Shown here piece after piece: positions 1-8,011 of a stretch of 64,000 bases of DNA (positions within the stretch are counted from its first letter, which is position 1; each line of letters opens with the position of its first letter). Below the pieces are notes generated by a model, which was given only the letters and a program-made list of their open reading frames with translations, ran no database searches and was not told the origin of the DNA. A program made the translations under genes and the position numbers. The DNA is from Arenibacter sp. P308M17 (GTDB taxonomy: Bacteria; Bacteroidota; Bacteroidia; Flavobacteriales; Flavobacteriaceae). The DNA is taken from contig NZ_QVON01000006.1 of assembly GCF_003426735.1 (NCBI RefSeq), forward strand, positions 186,001 to 250,000, written 5' to 3'.

Positions 1-507
1 GCCGAAAATATAGGTGTCAATGCCGAACAGGTGGGCACCAATAAGAATTCTGTGGAGTATTCCTTGTTCGAGCCAATGAACGATAACTTTAGGAACAATG
101 TACAGGAAGGAATAGAAACAACTTATGAAACATTTTTGGACAGAGTGGCCAAGGGACGTGGAATTACCATGGCCCAAGCCGATAGTGTTGCCCAAGGAAG
201 GGTTTGGAGCGGGGTGGATGCCAAGCGCTTGGGACTGGTAGATGAATTGGGAGGACTGGACGAAGCCATTGCAGCGGCTGCCAAAATGGTGGATCTGGAA
301 AATTATGGAATAAAAAAACTTCCGAAGTATAAATCGGATTTTGAGAAGTTAATGGAAGATATGGGGGGCGCCACTTCCAAGAGTAAGGAAACCATTATTA
401 GGGAAGAAATCGGGGCCGAGGCCTATACGATTCTAAAGGAGATAAGATCCGCAATGGAAAATAAGGGGATTCAGGCAAGAATGCCCTTTACCTTGAATAT
501 CAAATAG
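1..507 (+). CDS. sppA: Signal peptide peptidase SppA, C-terminal part (5' end outside window)
   Basis: The reading frame is open from base 1, so only the last 168 residues are visible. SppA is a membrane-anchored serine protease that cleaves leftover signal peptides. The visible part matches the end of the C-terminal S49 protease domain: the stretch GRVWSGVDAKRLGLVDELGG followed by a short helical tail is typical of the region just after the catalytic serine. The catalytic Lys and Ser themselves would lie upstream of the window. The gene ends with TAG at 505-507, and the next gene on the same strand starts 137 bp later. Family identity is firm. Which SppA subtype this is (67K or short form) cannot be told from this fragment. 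Confidence 0.88.
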   Translation, partial: AENIGVNAEQVGTNKNSVEYSLFEPMNDNFRNNVQEGIETTYETFLDRVAKGRGITMAQADSVAQGRVWSGVDAKRLGLVDELGGLDEAIAAAAKMVDLENYGIKKLPKYKSDFEKLMEDMGGATSKSKETIIREEIGAEAYTILKEIRSAMENKGIQARMPFTLNIK

Positions 508-643
508 GAATTCTAATCCATAGTGGTGGTTTATTGTTGATCGATTATCGTTCAATTAAATTTGGATGGTTTAAATAGGAGCAGTTTTTTAAGAATTCTT
601 AAATGGGAGTATAGATTTATATGTTAAAAAATTTAATTACGGT

Positions 644-1369
644 ATGGGGAATATGATCTTAAAGGAGGGGGATAAAAAATTGGCCTTTAAGATCTATCTC
701 TATTTGGGAGCATTGTTCATTACTTCTTTAGTGGTTTCCAATTTAATTTTTCAAAAATTTTTTTATTGGAGGCCCTTTGGCGATGTTACGGTATTTGGAG
801 CGTCTTTATTTGAAGTTTCTGTGGGAATCTTGCCATACCCCCTTACTTTTTTGATTACCGATCTTATTTCGGAAATTTATGGGAGGAAAAAGGCCAACCA
901 AATTGTGACTGCCGGAATATTTGCCTCCTTTTTTTCAATGGGAATCGTATTGCTGGCCAATTGGGTGCCGGCATTGCCCAATTCCCCTGTGCAGGATGAG
1001 GTGTTTAGCCATGTATTTGCACTATCCCCAATAGCGGTATTTGCCTCTATGCTTGCCTATCTTTTTGCACAATACGTGGATATTGGCATATATCATTTCT
1101 GGAAAAAAATTACCAATGGCAAGCATCTTTGGTTGCGCAATAATTTCTCCACCTTCCTTTCCCAATTTCTGGATACGTTTACCGTGGTTGGACTGTTGTG
1201 CATTTTTAAAGTGTTGCCTTGGTCCATGTTTTACGGACTATTGGTCAGTGGATTCATTTTTAAAGTAATTGTAGCATTCTTGGACACCCCTTTCCTCTAT
1301 TTTTTCGTATATCTCTTTAGAAGGCGATTTAATTTAAAAGTAAACCAGGAAATTGATCTTGAGGCATAA
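644..1369 (+). CDS. yhhQ: Queuosine precursor transporter (YhhQ/QPTR family)
   Basis: A 241-residue integral membrane protein with about six hydrophobic segments. The family (YhhQ, QPTR) imports queuosine precursors such as preQ0 or preQ1 across the inner membrane for tRNA modification. The signature stretch GILPYPLTFLITDLISEIYG near residues 63-82, with the polar DLISE motif inside a membrane segment, is characteristic. ATG 644 is chosen; a second ATG at 653 would shorten the protein by three residues. No strong ribosome binding site is seen, as usual for Bacteroidota. The queuosine enzyme gene queA lies at 49.1 kb in the same window, so the cell appears able to use the imported precursor; whether it also makes preQ1 itself is not visible here. 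Confidence 0.85.
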   Translation: MGNMILKEGDKKLAFKIYLYLGALFITSLVVSNLIFQKFFYWRPFGDVTVFGASLFEVSVGILPYPLTFLITDLISEIYGRKKANQIVTAGIFASFFSMGIVLLANWVPALPNSPVQDEVFSHVFALSPIAVFASMLAYLFAQYVDIGIYHFWKKITNGKHLWLRNNFSTFLSQFLDTFTVVGLLCIFKVLPWSMFYGLLVSGFIFKVIVAFLDTPFLYFFVYLFRRRFNLKVNQEIDLEA

Positions 1370-1481
1370 TAAAACAGGCTTTTCACTGTTCTTATCGTGT
1401 AGACCGATATGTTCTTCTAATATGTGGTGAACTATCGGGATTCTTAAATTTATAGTTGAATAATTACTAAAATATAAAGGT

Positions 1482-4223
1482 TTGAAAAATAAAATTTTAA
1501 AGATTGTTGGAGGTGTGGTTTTGGTGATAGTTTTATTGCTGATCGCAACCCCATTTTTCTTAAAGGGTAAAATTGCCGATATAATCAAGAATAAGGTAAA
1601 TAATAGTATTAATGCCAGCTTCGATTTTTCCGATGCGGATTTAAGTCTGTTCAGAAGTTTTCCCAATGCGTCCGTAACCTTGGATAACATTACCTTAATA
1701 AATAAGGCTCCCTTTGAAGGCGATACCTTATTTGCATCGGATAAGGTACGTTTGGATATGTCCATAAGGGAGCTCTTCAAGGAGGCCAAAGAACCTATTG
1801 CCATAAAAAGCCTAATACTGGATCGCCCACGGCTAAACATAAAGGTGGACAAGGATGAAAATGCCAACTATGATATCGCTAACGGGGATAGTTCTATACC
1901 AGATGCCCCGGCCGACACGGATTCCTCTGAAAGCGGTTTCAATCTATCTATGGAGTCTTACGCAATCAATAATGCATTGATAATGTATAACGACCATTCC
2001 AGCGGTATGTCCTTTGTCATTTCTGAAATGAACCATAACGGTCAGGGAGATCTTTCCCTGGATAAATCGGAATTGGATACGAAAACCAGTGGTCTGGTTT
2101 CTTTTGTCATGGACAGTACCCAATATCTCAACAAGAATCCGGTTCAATTGAAGGCCCTTATAGGGGTAGATCTTAACGAAAATAAATATTCCTTTTTAAA
2201 GAACGAGGCCATAGTAAATCAATTGGCCTTGGTATTTGACGGGTTTGTGAAATTGAACGAGGACGACCAGGAGGTAAACATTAGCTTTAAAACACCTTCG
2301 TCCGATTTTAAAAACTTTTTGGCCGTGATCCCAGAAGTATATTCAAAAGATATAGCACAGGTGTCCACCACTGGAAATTTTACGGTGGCAGGCGAGTTTA
2401 AGGGCATAGTTGACGATGATCATATTCCCCAATTCAAAATAGATATCAACTCGGAGAATGCCTCCTTTAAGTATCCAGATCTGCCCAAAGCGGTCCGAAA
2501 TGTATATATTGATACCGAAATTTCAAATAGTACCGGTATAACGGAAGATACCTTTGTCGATATCCGAAAGTTATCTTTTATGATTGATGAGGACAAGTTT
2601 AATATGGTGGCCAAAATAAGCGACCTTATGGGGAACACCAAGGTAAATGCCCATATAGATGGAAAAATGAATCTTGCCAATATTTCCAAGGCGTATCCGG
2701 TTCCGGCCGATTTAAATTTAAAGGGGATTTTAGTTGCGGATATTTCTACGGCCTTTGATATGGCATCCATAGAAAAAAAGAAGTATGAAAATACCAAAAC
2801 TTCCGGGGACTTAAAATTGAGCGATTTTGAGTATAAGTCCGATGAATTTCCAAACCCCATTATCTTAAAAAGTACTTCGGTAACATTTAATCCTACTACC
2901 GTAACCCTGAACAGCCTGGCAGGAGCTACCGGAAAGACCGATTTTGATGCCTCAGGGTCTATCAACAACCTGTTGGGATTTATGTTCAACAATGAAAACA
3001 TAGAGGGCAACTTCAATCTTAGTTCCAACACCTTTGCAGTGAACGATTTTATGATGGCGGAAGCTGCTGAAGTAAGTGGTGATGTAAATGGGTCATCCCC
3101 CATTTCCACGGAGGAGAAAATAAAGATACCTTCCTTTTTGGATTGTACCATAAATGCCACTGCCAATACCGTGATTTATGACAATCTTACTTTAAAGGAT
3201 GTAAAGGGAACACTCGTAATAAGGGATGAGAAAGCCATACTGTCCAATATGACATCTTCTATCTTTGATGGTAAATTGGCTCTTAATGGAGAGGTGTCCA
3301 CCAAAGGGGCCACACCAACCTTTGCCATGAAATTGGGAATGGAAAGCTTTAAGATTGCCGAGACCTTTAAGGCTTTGGAAATGTTCAGGACATTGGCGCC
3401 AATAGCTAGGATACTACAGGGGACCCTAAATTCCGATGTACAGTTGTCCGGAAGTTTAAAGGACGATTTTACTCCCAATTTAAATACCATTTCAGGAAAT
3501 TTATTGGCTGAATTATTGACCGATAAAATAGATGCGGAAAGTGCACCTTTGCTTACAGAGTTGGATAACAAATTGAATTTTCTGAATCTTGAAAAATTGA
3601 ATTTGAAGGACCTGAAAACAACATTGTCCTTTGAGGACGGAGTGGTAAAGGTAAAGCCGTTTACCATTAAATATCAGGATTTTGCCATTAATGTTGCCGG
3701 TAGCCATACCTTCGATCAAAAACTGAATTATGCGGCCACTATTGAAGTACCCGCCAAGTATTTGGGAAAGGATATCAACAACATAATAGCAAGGATCGAT
3801 GAAAACTCCTTGGAAAATTTAACCATCCCGGTTACGGCCAATATTGGAGGGGGCTATACCAGTCCCACCGTGACTACGGACCTAACTTCGGGAATCAAAA
3901 ATCTAACGGCCCAACTGGTGGAGATTGAAAAGCAAAAATTGATTGCCAAGGGCAAGGACAAGGCCAAGGACATTATTGGCGATCTTATTGCCAAGAACCA
4001 GAAGGCCACAGACTCTACCAAGAAGGAAAATGAGGAAAAAACCATGGATGTCATAGGGGGGCTTTTAGGGGCTGCCACAAAAAAAACGGATTCTACCGCA
4101 AAGGTGGATACCGCAACTACGGCTAAAAAGGAAGCACAGAAGGATGTGGCCAAAAAAATATTGGGTGGCCTTTTGGGTAAAAAGAAGGAAGCCACAGAAA
4201 CAAAAAAAGATAGTGCCCAATAA
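1482..4223 (+). CDS. AsmA-like outer-membrane biogenesis protein (DUF748/AsmA superfamily)
   Basis: A 913-residue protein that opens with a single N-terminal membrane anchor (about residues 4-28) followed by a long beta-rich periplasmic region. The N-terminal part, with the phrase SLFRSFPNASVTLDNITLIN around residues 57-76, and the C-terminal AsmA-like region place it in the AsmA/TamB-like superfamily, whose members are thought to move or distribute phospholipids between membranes. The last ~110 residues are Lys/Asp/Thr-rich low complexity with repeated GGLLG-type motifs. The start codon is TTG at 1482, directly before KNKILK; no in-frame ATG precedes the anchor. It stands alone, with 112 bp to the gene before it. 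The family call is good; a precise role is inference. Confidence 0.8.
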   Translation: MKNKILKIVGGVVLVIVLLLIATPFFLKGKIADIIKNKVNNSINASFDFSDADLSLFRSFPNASVTLDNITLINKAPFEGDTLFASDKVRLDMSIRELFKEAKEPIAIKSLILDRPRLNIKVDKDENANYDIANGDSSIPDAPADTDSSESGFNLSMESYAINNALIMYNDHSSGMSFVISEMNHNGQGDLSLDKSELDTKTSGLVSFVMDSTQYLNKNPVQLKALIGVDLNENKYSFLKNEAIVNQLALVFDGFVKLNEDDQEVNISFKTPSSDFKNFLAVIPEVYSKDIAQVSTTGNFTVAGEFKGIVDDDHIPQFKIDINSENASFKYPDLPKAVRNVYIDTEISNSTGITEDTFVDIRKLSFMIDEDKFNMVAKISDLMGNTKVNAHIDGKMNLANISKAYPVPADLNLKGILVADISTAFDMASIEKKKYENTKTSGDLKLSDFEYKSDEFPNPIILKSTSVTFNPTTVTLNSLAGATGKTDFDASGSINNLLGFMFNNENIEGNFNLSSNTFAVNDFMMAEAAEVSGDVNGSSPISTEEKIKIPSFLDCTINATANTVIYDNLTLKDVKGTLVIRDEKAILSNMTSSIFDGKLALNGEVSTKGATPTFAMKLGMESFKIAETFKALEMFRTLAPIARILQGTLNSDVQLSGSLKDDFTPNLNTISGNLLAELLTDKIDAESAPLLTELDNKLNFLNLEKLNLKDLKTTLSFEDGVVKVKPFTIKYQDFAINVAGSHTFDQKLNYAATIEVPAKYLGKDINNIIARIDENSLENLTIPVTANIGGGYTSPTVTTDLTSGIKNLTAQLVEIEKQKLIAKGKDKAKDIIGDLIAKNQKATDSTKKENEEKTMDVIGGLLGAATKKTDSTAKVDTATTAKKEAQKDVAKKILGGLLGKKKEATETKKDSAQ

Positions 4224-4307
4224 TGTATGTTACTTAAAACGAAGCATAGGACAGGTAAATTTTAGGGAATAATTTTCGCTTTCAACATAGATAATGGAAA
4301 ACCCATA

Positions 4308-5186
4308 TTAAGATGTGGTCAATTCCTTCTCCAGAACTACAATTAAATCCGTCGGACTCTCTAGGTAGATCAACAAATCATTATTCTTAATTGGAGAATT
4401 AAGGGGATTACCGGAAAAGAGAAGTGGTGTCTGGGTTTCCGAGGATAGTTTAATAATTTTTTCCTCAATTACGGATGGGGTCGTGGTAACAAAAAAGGTT
4501 AGAAAATAATTGGGCTTTACCAAGTTTGCCATAGTTTTTAAGTTGTCATGGGGTACATTTTGCCCAAGATAGTAGACCCGCCATCCTAATTTTTTGGCAA
4601 TAAAACAAGCCAATAAAAGGCCAATTTCATGATTTTCACCTTCAGCCAAGAACATGATGATCCGTGGGGCATTCTTTGGTGCGATGGGCAGTAAATCTAT
4701 GGCCGAACATATTTTTTGCCGAATTAGGTTGGATACAAAATGCTCCTGCGCGGGCATAATTTTATTGATGCCCCATAGTACGCCCACTTTGTGTAGAAAG
4801 GGATAGATCACCTCAGTAAAGGTGTTTAAAATACCATTCTTTAATATATGGGATTTGATAATGTTGTCAAACTCCTGTTCATCCAAATTGATCATGCTCA
4901 ATACAAGGGCCTTCACCTCGGCATCCTGATCGGACCCGATCAAGGCTTCTGCAACCATCTTATGGATTTCTTCGTCCGTCATCTGGCCTATGGCGGATAA
5001 ACGAACACCTTGTCCCCTTAAAATACTTATGTTTAATAGTTTCTTTAATTGGGCGTCGGAATAGAACCGGATATTGGTATCTGTTCTTTCAGGTATCAAA
5101 AAGTCGTATCTGCTTTCCCATTTTCTTAAGGTATGTGAATTTATACCTGTTAGGGAAACAATCTGCGCCATGGAATACCTGCTCAT
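4308..5186 (-). CDS. MerR-family regulator with B12-binding domain (CarH/LitR-like)
   Basis: A light- or cobalamin-responsive repressor candidate of 292 residues when the ATG at 5186 is used (a TTG at 5198 would add four). Residues 3-70 form a MerR winged helix (IVSLTGINSHTLRKWESRYD). A helical bundle follows with the W-x9-E-H motif of CarH (W138, E148, H149). Then comes a cobalamin-binding fold with E-x-H-x-x-G at residues 184-189, whose His would be the lower axial ligand of cobalt. In known CarH proteins adenosylcobalamin keeps a DNA-bound tetramer that light breaks apart, switching on carotenoid and photolyase genes. That context is present: phytoene synthase and photolyase lie downstream, and a set of TTGTCTAA-type half-sites lies in the divergent promoter region. 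The residue after W138 is Gly, where Thermus CarH has the light-state His. Confidence 0.88.
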   Translation of the reverse strand: MSRYSMAQIVSLTGINSHTLRKWESRYDFLIPERTDTNIRFYSDAQLKKLLNISILRGQGVRLSAIGQMTDEEIHKMVAEALIGSDQDAEVKALVLSMINLDEQEFDNIIKSHILKNGILNTFTEVIYPFLHKVGVLWGINKIMPAQEHFVSNLIRQKICSAIDLLPIAPKNAPRIIMFLAEGENHEIGLLLACFIAKKLGWRVYYLGQNVPHDNLKTMANLVKPNYFLTFFVTTTPSVIEEKIIKLSSETQTPLLFSGNPLNSPIKNNDLLIYLESPTDLIVVLEKELTTS

Positions 5187-5254
5187 ATCAACGTCCAATT
5201 AATTACTAGGTAAAGTTAAACAAAAAATTGAACGAAGAAGGTTTAAAATATTTT

Positions 5255-5338
5255 TTGTCTAATAAAATTTAATAATAGTTGGACAAAATGAAATTATTAT
5301 TATATTTGTCTAAGTATTAACCTAAAAAAATTAGACAT
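5255..5338. promoter_or_regulatory. Divergent promoter region with four TTGTCTAA-type half-sites (probable MerR/CarH operators)
   Basis: The 150-bp region between the MerR gene and the FAS1 gene holds TTGTCTAA at 5255-5262, TTGGACAA at 5279-5286, TTGTCTAA at 5306-5313 and TTAGACAT at 5331-5338. They form two inverted pairs with start-to-start spacing of 24, 27 and 25 bp. The third site overlaps the -7 element TATATTTG (5301-5308) of the FAS1 promoter and the fourth overlaps its ATG, so a bound protein should block transcription. The sites are read directly; assigning them to the adjacent MerR protein is inference from position. Confidence 0.65.
5279..5308 (+). promoter_or_regulatory. FAS1 gene promoter, Bacteroidota type
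   Basis: A TTG at 5279-5281 as -33 element and TATATTTG at 5301-5308 as -7 element, 19 bp apart, match the Bacteroidota sigma consensus (TTTG/TTG and TAnnTTTG). The FAS1 start codon is at 5337. Confidence 0.65.
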
Positions 5339-6869
5339 GAAAAAATTTGGCATTTATTTTTTGGCATTTTTCAGTTCATTGTTACTTTTTGTTTCCTGTA
5401 GCAATGATGATGATAATGACATGATTGAAGAGCCCACATTGGTGAATATTGTGGAAACTGCTCAGGAAACGGACATTTTAAGTAGTTTGGTGGCTGCCTT
5501 GGTCAAGGCGGATGAAAATGAGGACTCGGATTTAATAGGTGCCTTGAGCGGTAACGGACCTTTTACTGTTTTTGCACCGACCAATGGTGCATTTACTTCA
5601 CTTTTTGCCAGTCTGGATGGATTTGATAGTTTAAGCGACTTTGATACTCCCGAGAAAAGGGAGATCCTTGCCACTATTTTAAAGTACCATGTGGTGGTTG
5701 GAGCGGCCGCTACTTCCAGTTCTCTTTCCAATGGTCAGGAATTTACTACCCTTCAGGGTGAAAAGCTTACAGTTAGGATAGATGGCGATGTCTATATTCA
5801 GGATCCGACCGATACGGATGCAAAAGTAGGTCCTGCAGATGTATTGGCTTCCAATGGTATAGTTCATGTAATCGATAAAGTTTTGGTACCCCAGGAAGTT
5901 TTGGATGCCCTTAATCCGGAACCGACACCAAATATTGTAGAACTGGCCATGGATACCGAGTTTCTATCCTCCTTGGTGGGAGCCTTGGTACAGGCCGATG
6001 CCGGATTGGTGGATCTGTTGCAGACCGACGGTCCCTTTACCGTGTTCGCGCCCACCGATACCGCCTTTGCGGCCCTATTGGATGCATTGGGTGACGGTTA
6101 CAATAGCTTGGCCGATTTTGACACTGCCGAGGAAAAGGCCTTGTTGGCACAGATCTTAAAATATCATGTGGTTGCCGGAACAGCTGCCTATTCTACGGAC
6201 CTTTCCGATGGACAAATGGTAGAGACCGCCCAGGGCGAATCCGTAACGGTTAGTTTAACGGGCGGAGTCTTCATACAGGATAAGACCGATGTGGATGCGG
6301 CCGTGGCCCCGGCAGATATCGCCGCCAGCAACGGGGTGGTACATGTGATCGATAAGGTGTTATTGCCACAGGAAGCCTTGGATGCCCTAATGCCAACACC
6401 TAATATTGTGGAACTGGCCATGGATACCGAGTTTCTATCCTCATTGGTAGGTGCCTTGGTGCAGGCCGATGCCGGATTGGTGGATCTGTTGCAGACCGAT
6501 GGTCCCTTTACCGTGTTCGCACCCACCGATACCGCCTTTGCGGCCCTATTGGATGCATTGGGTGACGGTTACAACAGCTTGGCCGATTTCGACACTACCG
6601 AGGAAAAGGCCTTGTTGGCACAGATCTTAAAATATCATGTGGTTGCCGGAGCAGCTGCGTATTCTACGGACCTGTCCGATGGACAAATGGTAGAGACCGC
6701 CCAGGGCGAATCCGTAACGGTAAGTTTAACGGGCGGAGTCTTCATACAGGATAAGACCGATGTGGATGCGGCCGTGGCCCCGGCAGATATTGCCGCCAGT
6801 AACGGGGTGGTACATGTAGTTGATAAAGTATTGTTGCCACAGGAAGCAATTGATGCCCTATTGCACTAG
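5337..6869 (+). CDS. Lipoprotein with three fasciclin (FAS1) domains
   Basis: A 510-residue surface lipoprotein. Residues 1-20 are a signal peptide ending in the lipobox LFVSC (Cys21), followed by an Asp/Asn-rich spacer. Three FAS1 domains follow at about residues 37-185, 198-350 and 355-508, each with the H1 box GPFTVFAPT and the H2-like end ASNGVVHVIDKVL. FAS1 domains mediate adhesion or protein-protein contacts; in Bacteroidota many such lipoproteins have no defined role. Domains 2 and 3 are nearly identical at DNA level, so the third is a recent tandem copy. The gene is divergent from the CarH-like regulator and shares its operator region, so light control is plausible. It ends before a strong intrinsic terminator. 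Confidence 0.92.
   Translation: MKKFGIYFLAFFSSLLLFVSCSNDDDNDMIEEPTLVNIVETAQETDILSSLVAALVKADENEDSDLIGALSGNGPFTVFAPTNGAFTSLFASLDGFDSLSDFDTPEKREILATILKYHVVVGAAATSSSLSNGQEFTTLQGEKLTVRIDGDVYIQDPTDTDAKVGPADVLASNGIVHVIDKVLVPQEVLDALNPEPTPNIVELAMDTEFLSSLVGALVQADAGLVDLLQTDGPFTVFAPTDTAFAALLDALGDGYNSLADFDTAEEKALLAQILKYHVVAGTAAYSTDLSDGQMVETAQGESVTVSLTGGVFIQDKTDVDAAVAPADIAASNGVVHVIDKVLLPQEALDALMPTPNIVELAMDTEFLSSLVGALVQADAGLVDLLQTDGPFTVFAPTDTAFAALLDALGDGYNSLADFDTTEEKALLAQILKYHVVAGAAAYSTDLSDGQMVETAQGESVTVSLTGGVFIQDKTDVDAAVAPADIAASNGVVHVVDKVLLPQEAIDALLH
5931..6866 (+). repeat. Two tandem 471-bp FAS1-domain repeats
   Basis: The block starting at 5931 recurs at 6402 with a period of 471 bp (157 codons) and only scattered, mostly third-position differences. 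It covers a whole FAS1 domain plus linker. The first FAS1 domain of the gene (5437-5900) is clearly divergent, so the duplication involves domain 2 only. Confidence 0.9.
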
Positions 6870-6895
6870 ATCTGGCGCATTTTAGTTTGGTTACC

Positions 6896-6932
6896 GAAAC
6901 TGACGGCCATTAATTGGTCGTCGGTTTCTTTT
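6896..6932 (+). terminator. Intrinsic terminator after the FAS1 gene
   Basis: A hairpin with arms GAAACTGACGGCC (6896-6908) and GGTCGTCGGTTTC (6916-6928), pairing over 13 bp with two G-U wobbles, is followed by a short T run. It separates the FAS1 gene from the phytoene synthase gene. Confidence 0.75.
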
Positions 6933-6981
6933 CAATAGGACATTTTATTATGATCCATTAAATAATTAAAGACTTCATATT

Positions 6982-7818
6982 TTGAAAGCACTCTTCGACT
7001 CTTCCAGTTTAAAGTGTAGTAAATTGGTTACCCGTACCTATAGTACTTCATTTTCTTTGGGAATTAGATTGTTCGCACCCAAAATAAGACCGGCAATTTA
7101 TGCCATTTATGGATTTGTGCGGTATGCGGATGAGATTGTGGATTCTTTTCACAACTATGATCAGGAGGAATTACTGACCGAATTTATACAGGAATATAAA
7201 CGGTCCTTGAAAAGAAAGATTAGTCTAAATCCAATTATCAATTCCTTTCAGGCCGTGGTCCATGAATTTGGACTTCATGAATATGCCGATATTTTTTTAG
7301 AGCGGATGCAGTATGATCTTGAAATTTCTGAATATACGACCAAGGAGGCTTATGAAAATTATATCTACGGATCGGCCGATGTGGTTGGTCTTATGTGCTT
7401 AAGGGTGTTTGTGGATAATGACAATGAGAAGTTCAATTCCCTTCAATCTTCGGCCAGGTATCTGGGCTCCGCTTTTCAGAAAGTTAATTTTTTGAGGGAT
7501 ATAAAGCAGGATATGGAAAACTTGGGCAGGTCCTATTTTCCCAATGTGCATCATAAAAAATTGACGGATGAAGTGAAAAAGGAAATCATCGTGGACATTG
7601 AACAAGATTTTGGGAAGGCCTATCAAGGATTGATCCAATTGCCTATAGAAAGCAGATTGGGGGTCTACATAGCTTATAAATACTATTCCAAACTTCTAAA
7701 AAAACTAAAACACACCGAATCCGAAAAATTAATGAACGCCAGGATCCATATATCCAATCCTATGAAAATGCTGATATTGGCCAAGGGATATGTGAGATAT
7801 AAGCTAAATGTTATTTAA
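6982..7818 (+). CDS. crtB: Phytoene synthase (squalene/phytoene synthase family)
   Basis: A 278-residue all-alpha enzyme that condenses two geranylgeranyl diphosphates to phytoene, the first committed carotenoid step. Both Asp-rich metal-binding motifs are present: DEIVD at residues 50-54 and RDIKQD at 172-177 inside FQKVNFLRDIKQDMENLGR. The helix YGSADVVGLMCLRVF (about 129-143) is also typical. The start codon is TTG at 6982, with no better ATG nearby. Phytoene desaturase (crtI) and lycopene cyclase, usual neighbours in flavobacteria, are missing here; only a truncated crtZ follows 43 bp downstream. Squalene synthase activity cannot be excluded from sequence, but the carotenoid context favours CrtB. 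Confidence 0.88.
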   Translation: MKALFDSSSLKCSKLVTRTYSTSFSLGIRLFAPKIRPAIYAIYGFVRYADEIVDSFHNYDQEELLTEFIQEYKRSLKRKISLNPIINSFQAVVHEFGLHEYADIFLERMQYDLEISEYTTKEAYENYIYGSADVVGLMCLRVFVDNDNEKFNSLQSSARYLGSAFQKVNFLRDIKQDMENLGRSYFPNVHHKKLTDEVKKEIIVDIEQDFGKAYQGLIQLPIESRLGVYIAYKYYSKLLKKLKHTESEKLMNARIHISNPMKMLILAKGYVRYKLNVI

Positions 7819-7861
7819 GTAAAGCAGATCCATTAACAATAATTGACCAAAAAAATAGTAA

Positions 7862-8011
7862 ATGGAAATAGTAGTGTACATTTTAACAACATTGTTAACT
7901 TTTATGATGATGGAAGTAATTACCTGGCGTACCCAAAAATTGGCGGTACACGGTTTTTTTGGGACTTTGCATACCGACCATCATAAGCCCAAAATGTACC
8001 CCTATTTTTAG
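7862..8011 (+). pseudogene. crtZ: Truncated beta-carotene hydroxylase (crtZ) remnant
   Basis: A 49-codon frame beginning ATG at 7862, 43 bp after crtB, encodes an N-terminal membrane segment and then VHGFFGTLHTDHHKPKMYP before a TAG stop. This matches the first third of flavobacterial CrtZ/sterol-desaturase-type hydroxylases, including the H-x2-H-H iron-binding motif (HTDHH). The first His of the preceding H-x4-H motif is Gln here (TQKLAVHG). The remaining ~100 residues with the other two histidine motifs are absent: the photolyase gene on the opposite strand begins (at its 3' end) within the last four bases. The product should be inactive. It is either a decay product or the scar of a rearrangement that brought in the photolyase gene. 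Confidence 0.72.

Noticed and set aside
2420-3166. A 248-codon minus-strand frame inside the AsmA-like gene
   Set aside because: It is fully antisense to a good gene of matching codon use and has no recognisable domain.
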